A stretch of DNA of 64,000 bases, taken from Linepithema humile (lineage: Eukaryota > Arthropoda > Insecta > Hymenoptera > Formicidae). Where the stretch lies: positions 2,429,001-2,493,000 of the forward strand of contig NC_090132.1 of the NCBI RefSeq assembly GCF_040581485.1. The letters are read 5' to 3'. Shown here piece by piece: positions 11,956 through 26,240 of this stretch; within the stretch, counting starts at the first letter, position 1; every line of letters begins with the position of its first letter. The notes beneath the pieces are model-generated. The model was not told where the DNA came from, ran no database searches, and saw nothing but the letters and a program-made list of their open reading frames with translations. The translations under genes were made by a program, and so were the position numbers.

Positions 11956-14762
11956 AAGGAAAAAAAAGAGATAAAGTGAGCAACTCTTTCAAAAGAGACT
12001 CCGGGTAAAACGCGCGTGTTTCGAGGTCTGGGCAACTCGATCACTTTTTTTTTTTCAAATACCAAGAACAAAAAACGAGAAGTGGTTGCGGCCTGGAACG
12101 TTTGTCGGACGAAACGTTGATTACGAGTGCATAGAGATAGACAATAATTCTGTTGCTCTTTATAATCCGGTTAATCGACAATTGCGTTATGTTTGACGGC
12201 GAGCCTAGCAGATTAGCAAAGTACGAATGCGCGCTCATCTCGAAAGGACGGTGCAATTAGCGATGAGAGAGTCTAGGTTGCCGAAAATGCCAGGAACTTT
12301 GATGATCTGACAAATATGATTACTTGTACATATGTGACGCGCGAGACGCATGATTAATGCATCGCATATATTACTTTCGCAGGCGAAAGCTGTGATAGAG
12401 TCATTGATTTTTCGAATAATCAGAAATGCGGACGATTTTAACGCGAAGGTGGTTTAAATCAAATTTTGAAGCGCAATCAGTTGAAGCGAGAGACGCAGAG
12501 CTCGGCGAATCACGAATTAACGTAATGTACCTGTTTTACGATCTTCAGAATTTGACTTACATTACATTTAAGATGAACAGTTTGCACGCCACATCCCCGA
12601 CAGAATTCTGCCATAATACGCCGATGAAAAAATGCTCGTTTCCGTTTCTGAATGCGTTTGATTTGCAAAAAAGTTTTAACAAACTATAAAAATACGCGCA
12701 GAGAAGATTTGTTGTTGCTTTTATCACATTTTGACTAATATATGTTTGTATTAATTAAAAAAAAATTGTAACGCCGCTTCTCCGAGAGCAGCGAATTAAA
12801 CTTATGGCAGTCTTCTCTCGGCGGCGCGATAATTTACGAAGCACCCGAAGAAAGCGAGAGAAGAAAGGAGAAGGAAAGCATACCTGTGCAACTAACATCG
12901 AGTCTGTTCATAAGCGCAGGCTAAACACGCATCATAAGACGTACTAAAGGCGACGTGGATTTTCTCGGCGGCGCCTCAACACGCGAATACACAAGCGAAG
13001 AGATATAGCCGCGTTTTTGACAATAATATATTTTCTTAACGCTTATATATCTCGAAGCGAGATGTCCCACCGCGCAGTGTCTTTCTTTCCGCTGGTAACA
13101 GCACCGTTCCACAATGACGCTACGTTGATTATGCTTTTCAATTTATCGAATAATCGGGATGATCGGCGATGACGCTATTCGTCACGCACCGTAACGAACG
13201 CTCGCTTCCTCACATGCCTCGATTAGCAAGGAAACGTGGAAATCGTAGGCGTCGAAAGCCGCGAACACTCGAAACACCGCGACCTGGAATGTTAGGCTAC
13301 GCGAGCGCGAATCGGCACGGCGAACAGCGACGCTTCGATAGATAAGAGAGAGAAAAAAAAAGTGAGAAGCGGCTTGATAATACGTCACAAATAGCAATGT
13401 ATAACGTCCTAACGACAATATTTCTAACGGTTTAATTGAGAAAACTCACCGAGAAGAAGCAGATATGTACCGTTGGTCCGCCCCTAAAGTATTAAAGTAT
13501 CACGAGATTATATATCTATATAATTCTGACAGTGATAAGTTACTGCACGTCAACGGCAAGTGTCGTTATCCGTTGTCGCAGCGTCACGCATCTTAGATTT
13601 CGTACTGTCAGCTCGCATCTCTCTCCTTTAAGGAAAGTTACTGCTAACAGCTCCGGTTTGCGAATGATATTATCCGCGCGGGGTGATGCGATTAGCTGAA
13701 GAAGCGGATAAATTAATACGGATTAACAAGCACTAATCGCCAAGATTGTAAACTAGAGTTACTTTCAATCTCAAGATTCTGATAATCTAAACCTGTAATC
13801 TGATAATCTAAAATGATTTTTCCTCTTGTTTTTATAAAATTTCACTGTATAGTACTAATCGTGTACAAATGTGCTCGGATTAAGCAGAACTTAGAAGAAT
13901 AAATCTGTCTCCTCCTTTTTCAGCACATTAAAATTAATCTTGAGAAAAGAAATTCTAAAGGTGCAGTATTCAATTTTCAAGACACAGACACGACATTCTA
14001 ATCATCTGAAAAGTCGTTTACGTTGAATTTCGCGAAAATTCCGTCACGCGTGTATAAGACGTGATTTTGCTGAACTTCTTTTTTTTTTTTTTAATAGCAT
14101 CGGGATAGTGTGACGCGCGCAGGTGTAAGTACAAAAGATCTGTTGACGTGGGTATGCAGTGAAACTCTTTAGTACACGCATAAGAGGAATGGATCGTTTG
14201 ATGATATGATAAAACACGATCGTATGGTGGAACGTGAAAATTCGAGAAGCGTGTGTATACGCGCAAAACGCAGTGTGTGATTTCATCAAACTTGAATTCG
14301 ATTAAATGCACTTTGTTTGTCAAGATGACCATCTCTTTTAGAGATAAAAGAGGTATGCCATATTGCAGAACATTTGGCATGCGCAAAGGGAAGAGCAGTT
14401 AGGTATCGTGGTTTATTTTTTTAGCGCTTTAACAGTACAAAAACTAATCGGAGAAGTGTCCATACTGTACCACTAAGTTACACAAATTACGATATTGTTA
14501 CTGTTACGTGGTACGTAAACTTTTCCTATTATATCTTTCAAAGAGTTAGGAATTCAATGCTCTTTGCTTGGAAACAGAAGGCAAAGAACTTTCTCTCCCC
14601 CGTCCTCCGCGATTACATTACTTCTGTTTGACGCGAGAATGGATTTCTCGTCGAACTTCGAGATATTTATTATTATATCACTTGCTCCAAGGCAGAGATA
14701 TTTTTATAGATTACACTTTGCTCTTTAAAATCCTGCTGTGCAGCGTAATACGAGTCACATAA

Positions 14763-14812
14763 CATAACACTGCACTGCATTGCATTAGATTGCATTGCAC
14801 TGCATTGTATTA
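14763..14812. repeat. TGCAT/TGCAC short tandem repeat
   Basis: Degenerate tandem copies of a 5-mer related to TGCAT or TGCAC, directly before the left end of the mariner-like relic. Confidence 0.7.
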
Positions 14813-14819
14813 TATTTTG

Positions 14820-15141
14820 TAAGGGTGTGTCAGAAGTCGTGCACTTTCCTTCTGTCGCAATCGAGCAAAAAAAAAAGATTACAATAATTTTTTGAAAATA
14901 CAAAAATGAAGTACAAATGAGAGAAAGAGTAAGAAATTTAAGAACCTTGTCGGGAATTAATTTAACTTTTGTACTTGTACATAGTTTTAATTTAAGGCTT
15001 GATTATCAAGTTATTTAACGTTAATAAATAAAACATTCTGAAATAATGACAGATTACACATTTGACAATGAATAATATACTTCAAACTTATTGTGAAATT
15101 TGTCGTGCAGAAAAAGTGTAAGATACTTGGGACACCCTGTA
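14820..15141. mobile_element. mariner-like non-autonomous relic
   Basis: Imperfect terminal inverted repeats flanked by TA dinucleotides. The left end reads TA-AGGGTGTGTCAGAAG and the right end, as its reverse complement, reads TA-CAGGGTGTCCCAAG; both continue to a CACTTT block. The interior has no transposase frame. TA target duplication and GGGTGTC-type ends fit Tc1/mariner. The arms have diverged, so it is old. Confidence 0.6.
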
Positions 15142-15630
15142 TGTTATATTGTATTATATTATTATACATATACGCGTCTACACAAGTTATATCTATCGCA
15201 GAATTGATAGATTTTCGACGTAGATGTCCGCTGGTTCTCTCTTGCCTTGTCATCAGCGTCTTGATAACAGATCACTGGATACGTGTAATTAATTGTGATT
15301 GTGAAATGTGTGACACTCTGCCTCAGAAATTGTCATAGTTAAAATTGTGCTTTTTGAGTGCTGTCAAGGTTTTCATTAAAATTCTTTTTATTTCCAAGAA
15401 CTTTTATTAAACAGTTTCGAGGATGCAATAATCTCAGCAATTCGTTGCTAAGACGCTGGTGGCAAAAGGAGAATCAGCGATGTTCTATCTCGAAAATCAG
15501 CTACAAATTGCACTAGACTTTAACCCAACTCTATTCTATCGAAATTGTTTTGCGAACTAGAAGTTCAGGTTCGAGCGCACGAACGATACTCTTGGTTGTT
15601 CTCGTAGGCTCCTGCTGTTAAGTATCGTCC

Positions 15631-15796
15631 ACGTGCAGGATGTCTTGAAAATATACTCTCGTGAGAAATGAGTATTGAAATGTGCCTCTCGCGTGCTCAA
15701 ATCGTCTACACATTTGCAAATACATCTCGAGCGCAAAATTGATCATGAAGAGAGAATGCGTATTTCTGTTTATGTTTTTCAAGACACCCTGCACGT
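15631..15796. mobile_element. MITE-like element, ACGTGCAGG ends
   Basis: Terminal inverted repeats of about 21 bases: ACGTGCAGGATGTCTTGAAA at the left, and at the right, as its reverse complement, ACGTGCAGGGTGTCTTGAAA. The interior of about 120 bases is non-coding. The superfamily is unassigned. Confidence 0.65.
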
Positions 15797-16188
15797 TCCA
15801 ATTTCGCTCTCCAGAAATAAAGGTACGCGAGTCTTCCTTCCGATATATACTTAATCGAGATTTCTTCTCTGATATATTTTGCTCGCTTTTATCGTCGATC
15901 GCTGCCTGCGAGCCGGGCACCGAACAAAGAACTCAATAAGCTTATCGATGCAATTACAGGCAAAAATTGTAAGAATTGTAGAAATCAATGAGACTTCTTT
16001 ATAATATTACTTGATCGAAGTTATTAATATTTCATATGAATACTTCGTATAATATTTGAATAAAATTTCGTCTCGTCTTGGCGATTGTAGCGGCATCGAT
16101 TAACAAAGCCAATCATTCTTCATTAACTCTACCTTATTTTTCTTATTGATAATATAGAGCTAGCTTAAGGGAGAAGAAACTTTTAAAA

Positions 16189-16304
16189 TACACTACTCCA
16201 CAAAAAACAAGGAATACTTTTCAGATTCGGCGAAAAATTATCGTTTGAAAGTTGCTCGATTTTAAGCATCTAAAAAGTGATTCTTATTCTTTGTGAAATA
16301 GTAT
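16189..16304. mobile_element. Tc1/mariner-type MITE, copy 1
   Basis: Ends flanked by TA. The left end starts TACACTACTCCACAAAAAAC and the reverse complement of the right end starts TATACTATTTCACAAAGAAT; both lead into a CACTTTT-like block. A longer relative lies at 63167-63384 and shares an internal TCGGCGAAAAATTAT motif. Confidence 0.65.
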
Positions 16305-17334
16305 AAATTAGATGCTGAGTTTTTTGTTAAGAATGGGCAAACTTTAACTCATAATGAGAAACAGAAAATAATAAAATTATTTAAATAGCTATTTAAATGT
16401 GAATTTTTAAGAATTACAAGTATGAAAGATTATTTACATTAATGCAATATTATTAAACTAAAACATGTTAACATAAAAATAGAAAGCGCAAATAATGTAA
16501 GTAATTTAAAAAAAAAAAAACACGTCAGTCCCTTAAGCTGAACCTTATTTGAAACTGATGTTTCCACACAGAATTTTATAATACAATTATGCACTTGATA
16601 AATATGTCTCTTGATTTTTTCACGGTCGCATTCTCGAGAAGCAACATTATTATTTCTCGATCTGTCAATCAAGATCACATATATTTGATTCGTTTTTATG
16701 CACTTTGCGATCTTTCAGAATTCGTCTCGATTTTGAATTACGAAATATATATAAATATATATATTTCAAACGCAGCCTGTAATAAAAACGAGCGATTTTA
16801 AGGCGTCTAAATCGTTTCGGAGATATTCAAAGTTCGCCTAAGCAACGCAAACACAGGCAAGAGTGTAATATAAGCTAGCTTAACATCAAACACACACACA
16901 TTGAAATACTGCAAATATATATATATATATATTGATAGATACGTGAAAAGGAAACCTGATTATCATAGATATACGGTAATTAAAGGATAATTGTTAAATA
17001 AGTGTAATTAAATTGTAACAATTGTGTGCAAGGGCTGTCGCTTCTGAGCGACACGATCTTCCGTTCATTAAGGATCTGCAATTTCGTCGTATTATATCGA
17101 TCCGACACCGCTCCTTTCTTACAAAATGATTTATAGGGTTTAATGGGAAACGTGGATGATTGTAGGTAACGTGGGACATTACATTGTGAGCACGGAGCAT
17201 TTTTAAACGTTATATTTTGGATGTCGTTTGGAAAGTTGCGTCATTCTAGTTCCTCTGCTTGCTTTTTATTTTCGAGCAGATTTTCCGCAAAGATCGAGAA
17301 CAGTTTGTTGTGTTAATCTCGGTCAATGGTATTT

Positions 17335-17342
17335 GAGAGAGA

Positions 17343-17398
<56 letters not shown>

Positions 17399-17409
17399 GA
17401 GAGAGAGAC
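17335..17409. repeat. long (GA)n microsatellite
   Basis: About 75 bases of GA repeat with occasional GGGA or GAAA interruptions; the longest GA tract in the window. Confidence 0.92.
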
Positions 17410-20180
17410 AAGTTTTGCGCGTTTCTTATGATTAGCTTTGTATCATCCTTTTCCGCTGCACGTGGCGAATGTTTTTTAATTCGCGCCTAAATGTCACGCG
17501 AGAGAAGAACAAATGGAATCGTGAGCAGGCAATAACCGTGTGCGACATCGCGACCGAAACACGACAATGTTCAAACTAGTGTAGTAAGGAAATGTCTTTC
17601 ATTAACTTTGTTAAACGTTATGGGAAGTACAAGCCGCGTTATCGGACAAGCATGTGCGCGTATTTTTATATTCAATCTAGCTAGCTAGATCAGTGAGGAA
17701 ACATCTGATAAAGATTCGAATTTCTCGCATGATCGAGATAATGCACTTTTAATGGAAAAAAAAGAAGAAATGCAAAAGAATTAATAAAAATTAATAATTA
17801 TTTTAATGATTTAATATTTACTTGAGTAATTTTATTAATTAAATTATCTTAAATGTTTATGTGTGTGATAAATAATGTGACATAAAAAATAATAACTGTG
17901 TAATTGCAATTTTTGTTTGAAGATTTTGATTGAAGATAATTGACGAGAGTTCACGAGAAAACGTGAACTTATTCTAAATTTCTGAATTATGTCCTGAAAA
18001 ACGCATTGTGAGAAAGGCGCACAAAGAAAATTAAGAGCAACGTCGATGAGAGTTATGGTTGGAAATAGTCGGGGTCTATTAAAAAAGATATAAAAATGAG
18101 GAAAAGAGAAAATAATATGTGTGGAAATATATGTTTACACGGGGAGACACATTGTGACGAAATATTTATATTTTTACTTGAAAAAAAATGGCTTCGATAA
18201 CGTTTGTAATAACTAATTCCCACAAGGAATGTCTATAACATTATTTTTCTAGAGCAAATAAATAAATAGTTATTATTGCGTTATGGCAAAAAGTGTTCTC
18301 AAATGGCAAGCAGGCCTAAACGCGACTTTTTACGACGATAAACTTAATACGTATACAAGTATGTTTGGCAAAGGAAATATCTATATTTGTTGTTCATTTG
18401 TTTGTATCGTATAGGGGATGTTGTTGTGCTGTTGTTTTATTAATGTTACTCCGCAAATTATACGACATGTTTTTGACAGATTGTAAGTAACTTTTTCAAA
18501 AAATTTATATTTGTATTGGAATCGTATTGTTGCGAGTTTCGCTGTGAGTGCATTCGAAGTGTTTATGCTTAACACTTAAGCAGTTGCGTTTTTAATATAC
18601 TTAATGTATATTTTTAATGTAATTTAATGTACCTAATTATATATGGTTAATTGATATAATCAGTCACTTGGTTCTGCTTTTACTAAATCTATTTTATTCG
18701 GAATTTCTTTGACTACACATTACCTGGATATTATTTAGACTGCTGTTAATTAAAAAATAAGCAAATACTCAACTAAATAATTTGCGACTGTTTAAATGTT
18801 AATTTATTTATTTCTACATAGTAGATGTTCATGGATGTACAAGCACAATTACTGCGCATTAGATAATTCGCTAACTTCTACAATCACTATTTCGTATATG
18901 TGGAAGTCAATTTATTATTTATTAGTGAGAAAGAAAAAAATTATTCAAAACACACATACAGTGGTGGATCTACATTTTACAATTACAGTTGAGTGCATCG
19001 GTGACGAGATTTTATATTTGGAATAATATTTTATAATTGTTACTACATTTCTAATTAATTGATATGTTTTCCGATAATTTAACAAGAAAATTGGTAAAAG
19101 CGTTCTCTAACATACTCTAATACATTAATAATAAGTAATAAGATGTCATACATTCTAATAATAAATGCACTCAATGATTTCTGAAACATTACACATATAG
19201 CGGCTCAATAATCAAAATTTAATAGACACTCTCAGTACTGTAAGTTAATATATTATAGTTAAGAGGTAAAGAATGGCTGTCGCAGCTATCAAAAAATGTA
19301 CGGATAATCAAAAGTATAATGCTATAGAAGGTAAACAATATGTAAGAAAGAACGTACGGTAGCAATATTTTAATATGATTAAAATTGAAATTTATGGAAA
19401 CAAAATTCTTCTAAATAAGTAAAAGAACACAACTTTCTTATGTTTTACATAAGTAAAAGAACACAACTTTGTTAGGAAATAACTTCATTTTATTCATTTT
19501 TATCAAACAAACATAGAGAAATGTAACTCAGTTTTTTTTCTTAACTGTAATTATAATTTTTTAAGTTGATACTTTCTACTTGTGTTTTGTCATAAAATAA
19601 AGGAAAGTCAGAAAGAACAGGAATTCAGAAAAAAATATTATATATCCGTTTGTGCGTGTACGTGCGTGCGTGCGTGTGTGCATAAGTGTGAATGTATGTA
19701 TGTGTGTGTGTGTTATGTGATGTTAAACGTTTGCGACCATGTAATGTTATATACTATAATATTACAACAGGACATAAAGGTGATAAACACTGTGTATTAA
19801 TAAAATGCAATATATGTATCGAGTTGCCCCTAAATACAGCCATTTTATAATGGATATTTGTTCGTAGTTGTTTGTAGTCACCTGTCGATATAATAGTGAT
19901 GTACTAGCATTAAGTTTATGCTAGTTCATAAAGGAAAAAGAAACAACTAATAGAAAAGAAAAATTTATTCATTGGTGAGAAATGATAGCGGTACAAATGA
20001 TAGTGAAGATTTCTTGTAAAATAAAGAATAAAATATAAAACACAACTTCTTGATAACTTTTATGGTTTTAAGCGAATCAACTCTGTATATGAAAGCGATG
20101 ATCAATTTAAATATTTGCGCTTGAATGCTATGGACGCTTTTAACTCGGTTTATTGATCAATACATCGCAATACATGCGTT

Positions 20181-20389
20181 AACGACCTTAGAAGTTGTTT
20201 GCATGACATAACGTATTATAGCATCGAATATCGATGTCGTTCTCAGTTTTCGGAGATCTTCCGACGAGGTAAGAACGGAAAGGTGTAAATATTCTGCAAA
20301 AGTTATAATTCTTAATAATGTCTTAATTGCAGCTAATTATTACAAAGTACTGTGCTTCAATTGTCGTATAATTTTATTGTACACAGAAG
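20181..20389 (+). promoter_or_regulatory. promoter and 5'UTR exon of pseudo-aminopeptidase 1
   Basis: Copy 1 of an upstream block found before all four paralogs. The shared core is ACCTTAGAAGTTGTTT, then a TATT(A/G)TA element about 30 bases before TCAGTTTTC (TCAGT at 20243-20247). The spacing fits a TATA-like box plus an arthropod initiator. A strong donor (AAG|GTAAGTAAC) at 20390 and acceptor (TTTTATAG) ending 20871 imply a non-coding first exon spliced to the exon that carries the ATG. Where copies 2-4 have AGATAAGA, this copy reads GAGGTAAGA, itself a possible alternative donor. Transcript data are needed to fix the start site. Confidence 0.5.
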
Positions 20390-20882
20390 GTAAGTAACTA
20401 AAAACAGAAAGTTTATATATTTTCTTTTAAACATTGAATCAACGTGTAGACTATAATTTAGATGGTTTCAAACACACTTTTTTTCGAAAACGAATAAGAT
20501 GAAGGATTGTTTTATAATGTACAATCATTAATTATGGATTAATGTAGACAATTAAAGATTTCTTAAAATGAGATTATTATTATATAACCATAGTTTTTGC
20601 TTGAAAAGTTTTTTGTGATGATATATTAAATGCGATTAATTGTTTTAAAAAAAAGTATTTTAATCAGTCATTTTAATATACTATTTCAATATACGAAGTG
20701 AGTTACCAGAAACCAAGACCGAATGTTAACATCATTTACTTTAATCAAGTTAATTAAATTAGTAAATTAAACATATTTTTTATCAATATCTCTAATAAAG
20801 AACTTCAAGCTTTTATATAATAAATACATGTATATAATAAATACATGTTTACGAAATTTATGTTTTTATAGATACTTAAAAG

Positions 20883-23800
20883 ATGGCAAACCTACAATTG
20901 TTATTAAACAGCGGATTAATATTGATCATTGCCACGGTTTTGTCTAGCAGTCAAAATTTATACACTAACGATATCAATGAATTAAATAATCGTTTGTCAA
21001 ATGATATCTTTCCGGAACACTACGACGTTGAATTGACACTGCTGAACCTTGAGAACACCGCTGTAAATTATTTTAACTTCTTTGGCAAATGCAATATCAT
21101 CGTCAAAATCATTACACGGATTACTTTTTTTAAAATAAACGTAGCGCCATCAATAAATATACTTGCTAGCACCATAGTTAAACAAAACCAACCCGAAACA
21201 AATATCTCACACCAGAGCCAGAATTATGTAAACGAACTAGCTTCATTTCAAGTCTTCAACTTTTATCCACTTGAACTTGAACCAGGAGTGTATATCGTGA
21301 AATTGGGATTTAATGGTACCGCATATGATAATGAACGTGGATTCTTTCGTACTTCCTACATGCAAAATAGAAATAAACGGTGAGTAAAAATATAAAACTA
21401 TATAAGAAATATGTAATCACACAATATTATGAAAGCTATTAAAATTGAACGGATACGTTAAAATTATATAATAATTTTTCTAATAATAAAAAATGTTAAC
21501 AATGCTGTACATTTATTGTTATCTGTTTTTTGATTATTTCTCTTTTTTATTATCTAAAGTATTTTATTTAAATATTATAGATGGTTGCTCGCAACGAATT
21601 TCCAGCCAAATGGGGCTCAACAAGTGTTTCCATGTTTTGATGAGCCAGCATTTAGGGCCACTTTCAGTATCTCCATAAATTGCAATCAGAAATATCAAGT
21701 AGTATCGAATATGGCACTCAATTTTGAAAAGTTTAGCACTTCTGGTTCTACAAATAATCTCCAAAGGGCAATTATTAACACCACGCCTAAAATATATCCC
21801 AATCTCGTGGGATTTATGATCTATGATTTTCTTTACGATTATACATTAGTACAAAAACAAACACACAGAATATATTTTAGAGACATTAAATTACATGTAA
21901 ATTTTACGAAAAAAGTTATTGAAAACATTACATCGCTTTTCAAAGACGATTGGCGGAAATTGGAAGAGATTGTGGAAGTAATTGCAGTTAAATATGTCTT
22001 GATTCCTATTTTTCCGTTTGATGGCAAAAATAATTGGGGACTTGTTTATTTTAGGTAAGATATATATATAGAAAAATGTTTTACTAAGAAGCTGTATTAT
22101 TTTTAGTATTCAAAATTCAATTTTTGTTGTTATAATTTTATTAATAAACAGAATAATTATTAATTTTAATATTCATAAAACAAGTTTGAAATAATCGCAA
22201 TATTTACAAATCATTTTTAGAGAAGCAAATGTCATTTACAACCAACAATTAGATTCGTTTGGGCGCAAAATAGAAGTGGCGCGCTTAATAGCACAGAAAA
22301 TGGCACATCAAGTGTTTGGTAATTTAGTTAGTCCTTCTTGGTGGACTGATCAGTGGTTGAACGATGGTATTGCTGTGTTTTTCGGCATAGATGCTGTTAA
22401 TAAGGTAATTTCATTATAGTTTTAATATACACTCTCTCGTTTATAGAACCTATTCAATATTGCAAAAATTTGCAAATTTTTAATATATTTTTTTAATCTT
22501 TTTTTAATCTTTTTTTAATCTTTTTAATTTTTTTAATCTTTATAATCATATTGCACACTATTTTTGAGAATTTTTCTTAGCAATATTTTTAAACTTTATA
22601 ATTTAAAATAGTAGATATATTCTCAGCAATTTTCACGCAGCGATAGCGACGGTAAATATTACTTGCGGAAGCATTTATTATTATTATTCAATACTCATCT
22701 AAACTTTTCTTTTTAGACTTTTCCAAACACTCGAATGTGGGATCTGTTCGTAGTTCGAGATTTACACGAATCGCTACATTTGGACACTTATTTTTCCATG
22801 AAACCTCTTTCTTCGGCAGACTTTAGCAGTAGCTTTGAAATTGAGACAACTTACTGCTTTTTCCGTTATTTGAAAGGTAAGACTGAAATGAATTGTTATA
22901 ATTAAATATTGTCTATAAATTTCTAAATGTAATCAAAAATTAAAAAAAAATTTAATAGATACATTTGTATTATCAATCATACATCAATCTTATATGTATC
23001 AATATTTTAATTTCGCATGATGTATTGTTATAGCACCTGCTTTGTTACGCATGTTGCATCATATAATGACCGATAAATTATTTCGAAACGGAATTCATCT
23101 ATATCTTAAAACATAGTAAGTAGAAAATGTATAAAAAGTATAATTATATTTTGTATGTATTTCACTTACTTTTTATAGTACATTTTTTGTTTTCTTATTG
23201 ATTTTCTATATGCGCTTTTAATTTTTTCTCTTTTTTATCTTGTAGTTTAGATTTTATACTACTTTTTCCTTTGTTGTTTTATTTTTGCTTAATATCATTA
23301 TCTTTTCTTCTAAATATTTTATATTTTGTTTTTATATCTATAAATATTTTATATTTCTTTTTTTTAATTTTTATTTTATTTTTTGGCCAAATTATTTTTG
23401 TAATGCTTTTCTTTGTTCATCTTTTTTGACTTATTTTCTTTTAGCTTTAATTTTTTCACTTTATTTAATTCCATTCTTTCGCTCTAGTAAAAATTTTTAA
23501 TAATTTAATTTTCTGATGCAATCTTACAATACTTACTATTAATAACTAAGCTTTACAAATTTAGTCAGTATAGGACAGCAACTGTTGACGATTTTTGGAC
23601 CTCTATGCAAGCTGCATTAGATGCTTGGAACGAAGAAAAATTGTTTGATTTAAAAATGGCGATGAACACTTGGACAAATGACAATTATCCAATAGTAAAT
23701 GTGGCAACAAATTTTAAGGAAAATAGTGACATAAATGTGATAGTATCACAAAAAAATAGCAATAAGTTTTTTAAGGATAAATGGTGGATACCTATAACGT

Positions 23801-25869
23801 GGTTTACGAGTAAGTCACTAATTCATTCCGATCATTCTGCATCAGGCGAAACGTGGTTACATCCAGATGATACAAAAGTTTTAACTACTATCAATAGTGC
23901 TAACGATTGGGTCATCGTCAATGCAAATCGAACTGGTGAGAATATACAGATAAAATTGTTATACTTTTCTTTTTATATTTTGTACAATTTTTCTAGAAAC
24001 GTATTAACATAAAATAATTTTTTGTAAGATGTCCAATTTCTTATATATCTTCGATAAAAAAAACAAAAATATTAACTAAAAATATTTTTGTATTTTAAAT
24101 ATAAAATTTAAATATTGATAAAATTTATATTTTTTTGGGACAGGATATTATCGCGTCAATTATGATAACCAAAATTGGCAAAGAATTGGAAACTTTCTGA
24201 ATTCTTCACATTATAAGCAAATACATGTCCTCACTCGTGCTCAATTAATCGATGACGCGTTTCATCTTATGGTAGCTCAGAAACTGAAATCACGTGTATT
24301 TTGGAAATTCACAAACTATTTGTCGCAAGAAACGGATTATATAGCATGGTATCCCATGATCAAAGCATTGGAATACATGTCGAGTATTTTTCCATTTTCA
24401 AATAAGAAAGTCGAGAATATTAAGGTATGAGGTATTAACAAATTTGATATATTGATTTCGGCTACATAAAAAATTATGTCGTTGCATGTATAACGTAGAT
24501 ATTGTATTACAACTTATACCGATCAAAGAATTGTAGCTTATAGCCTTTGAGAAAAAATAATATATATTTACGGAGTATGAATCCAGCAAAAAGAAAAAAA
24601 TTTTTGAAAGAGTTTTGTATACATTTTATATGAAAAAAATTTATTCGATAAAAATTTGTATATACATATACATATTGACGCGCACACATGTCTTTGACAA
24701 ATAAATTCATATAAAATTTATTATTCAATATTTTTAGGCACACATGGTAAAAATCTTAAGTGCACTTCTTAATAAAATAGGATACAATGAAAAATCCAAT
24801 AGAGACAATCTTACCAGATGTTTAAGAGAAGAAGCAACAAAGTGGGCATGCATACTTGGCGATCCTCTGTGCAAAAAATATGCACTTCAAAAATTACAAT
24901 GGCATCTTGAAGATCATAAAAAAAACAAGTAATTTTTGCTATAATTATAATTCTTTTCTAATCTAATTTTGCTTACATTTTACAATGAATTGCTAAATTT
25001 TCAAAACGGCAAACTAAATCTACGAATTTGTTCTACAAACTTTTTAATCTTTTTTTTATTGCTACAGACTTTTACCGTGGTGGAAGGAATGGACACACTG
25101 TAAAGGCTTAATGACAGCGGATAGTATGATTTGGTACAGTGTGGTCAACGTATGGGACACGGATCATGATAATACACTGTTAAAACACTTACTGTGCTCT
25201 GAAGATTATTATATTGTCTTTCAATCTATAACATTAATGTTGGACAATAATGACAAAAACATTATAAATGTACGATCCAATGATAGTGTTCATTATTTTC
25301 TGTCTCTTCTTTCAAAACATGCCAATAACGAACATTTACTCGAGGATATACTTGATCAATTTTTGGATATGAAACCCAAGTAATGATATTTTTTTTATAA
25401 ATATATAAATATTATATTTGCATGATTATTTTTTTTTACGTAATAATAATAGGAATATCATTTATTAGATGTGCTAATGATAAATGACATCAATTTTTAT
25501 TTTACAGTAAAGTTACTGAGACTGCTGCGTTAAATATTATTATTAATCATATATATTCCAAGAAACAACTTCAAAAGGTAAATTTTACAAATTAAATATT
25601 ATAGTTATACAAGACCTTTATTATTAAGTTTTTTTATCTTTATTGTGGAATGCGACACACTCATATAAAATTATGTCATTAAATTATTCATTAGTTCGAT
25701 GCGGAAATAAAATGCTTCTTGAGAATAAATAGAAAAAAACTTTTTTCAGGTTAAAAAGTTTGTGAACAACAAATTGTCAGATCTAAAATTAAAAGTTCAT
25801 TACAAGATTGAAACACGTATAACTGAAATTAATAGTCGAATCAAATATCTTCATTTCGTTTCAAAATAG
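20883..25869 (+). CDS. secreted M1 aminopeptidase-like pseudoenzyme, copy 1
   Basis: Predicted 913-residue protein from 11 exons: 20883-21379, 21581-22054, 22221-22404, 22717-22876, 23034-23115, 23565-23935, 24144-24424, 24738-24928, 25068-25379, 25508-25577, 25750-25869. A signal peptide (MANLQ plus a Leu/Ile run) starts the protein and there is no C-terminal GPI or membrane segment, so it should be secreted and soluble. M1 landmarks are clear: QPNGAQQVFPCFDEP, WLNDGIAVFF, the RMLHHIM region, GYYRVNYD and C-terminal helical repeats. Catalysis should be lost. HEXXH is AQKMAHQVFGN (His to Gln349, Glu to Lys350; His353 kept), the third ligand is Asp372 at the exact X18 spacing, and GAMEN is DGKNN (313-317). 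The transition-state Tyr (Tyr436) and the cysteine pair ACILGDPLC are kept. It is the least eroded copy. Two AATAAA signals lie at 25917 and 25930. M1 family assignment is firm; function is unknown. Confidence 0.92.
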
Positions 25870-26240
25870 GTAGAGATTTTGGATATAGAGTATAGAACCG
25901 ATATCGCTAAGTGGTAAATAAATGGAACTAATAAAAGATGACAACTGCAAAGCATGAATATCTTTTTTTGTTTATATTAAATATTACAATTAGATTTTGA
26001 TATTAATATTTGTAATAAATTATAATTTTTATTATTAAATATAAGTATAACTGTAAAAAATAAATATACATAAGAAATAATGATGATAATTTTTGTGAAA
26101 TAAAATATAAAATATGAAACATATATGTCTTAATAACTTGCATGTTTCCAAGCAAAAGAATTTTAAATATGAAGATAATCGGTTGTATTATATTGACATT
26201 TTTACTGATTTGCCTTGTTGACCAGTAATATAAACGTTTT
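25870..26240. other. 3' flank of copy 1
   Basis: AT-rich spacer after the stop codon with AATAAA at 25917-25922 and 25930-25935, probable polyadenylation signals. The pseudogene fragment near 45.1 kb is followed by closely similar sequence. Confidence 0.5.

Larger units (their letters stand above)
9257..14819. other. intergenic region with microsatellites
   Basis: This is the 3' flank of the calmodulin-like gene plus intergenic DNA. It is GC- and CpG-richer than the rest of the window to about 13.7 kb. It holds AT/AC dinucleotide runs (about 9710-9806 and 10309-10352), a poly-A run, GA tracts and a GCAC/GCAT tract (about 11480-11526). Open frames here read through microsatellites or poly-A/T and have no recognisable domain. 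I see no tRNA, rRNA or protein gene. Confidence 0.5.
15142..20180. other. intergenic region between calmodulin-like gene and aminopeptidase array
   Basis: About 5 kb of AT-rich DNA with no convincing exon. It contains two MITE-like elements, a long GA microsatellite and a TG-rich run near 19650-19715. A short direct repeat (AGTAAAAGAACACAACTTT) occurs twice at about 19420-19470. Open frames of 60-100 codons show no domain or splice context. Confidence 0.5.
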
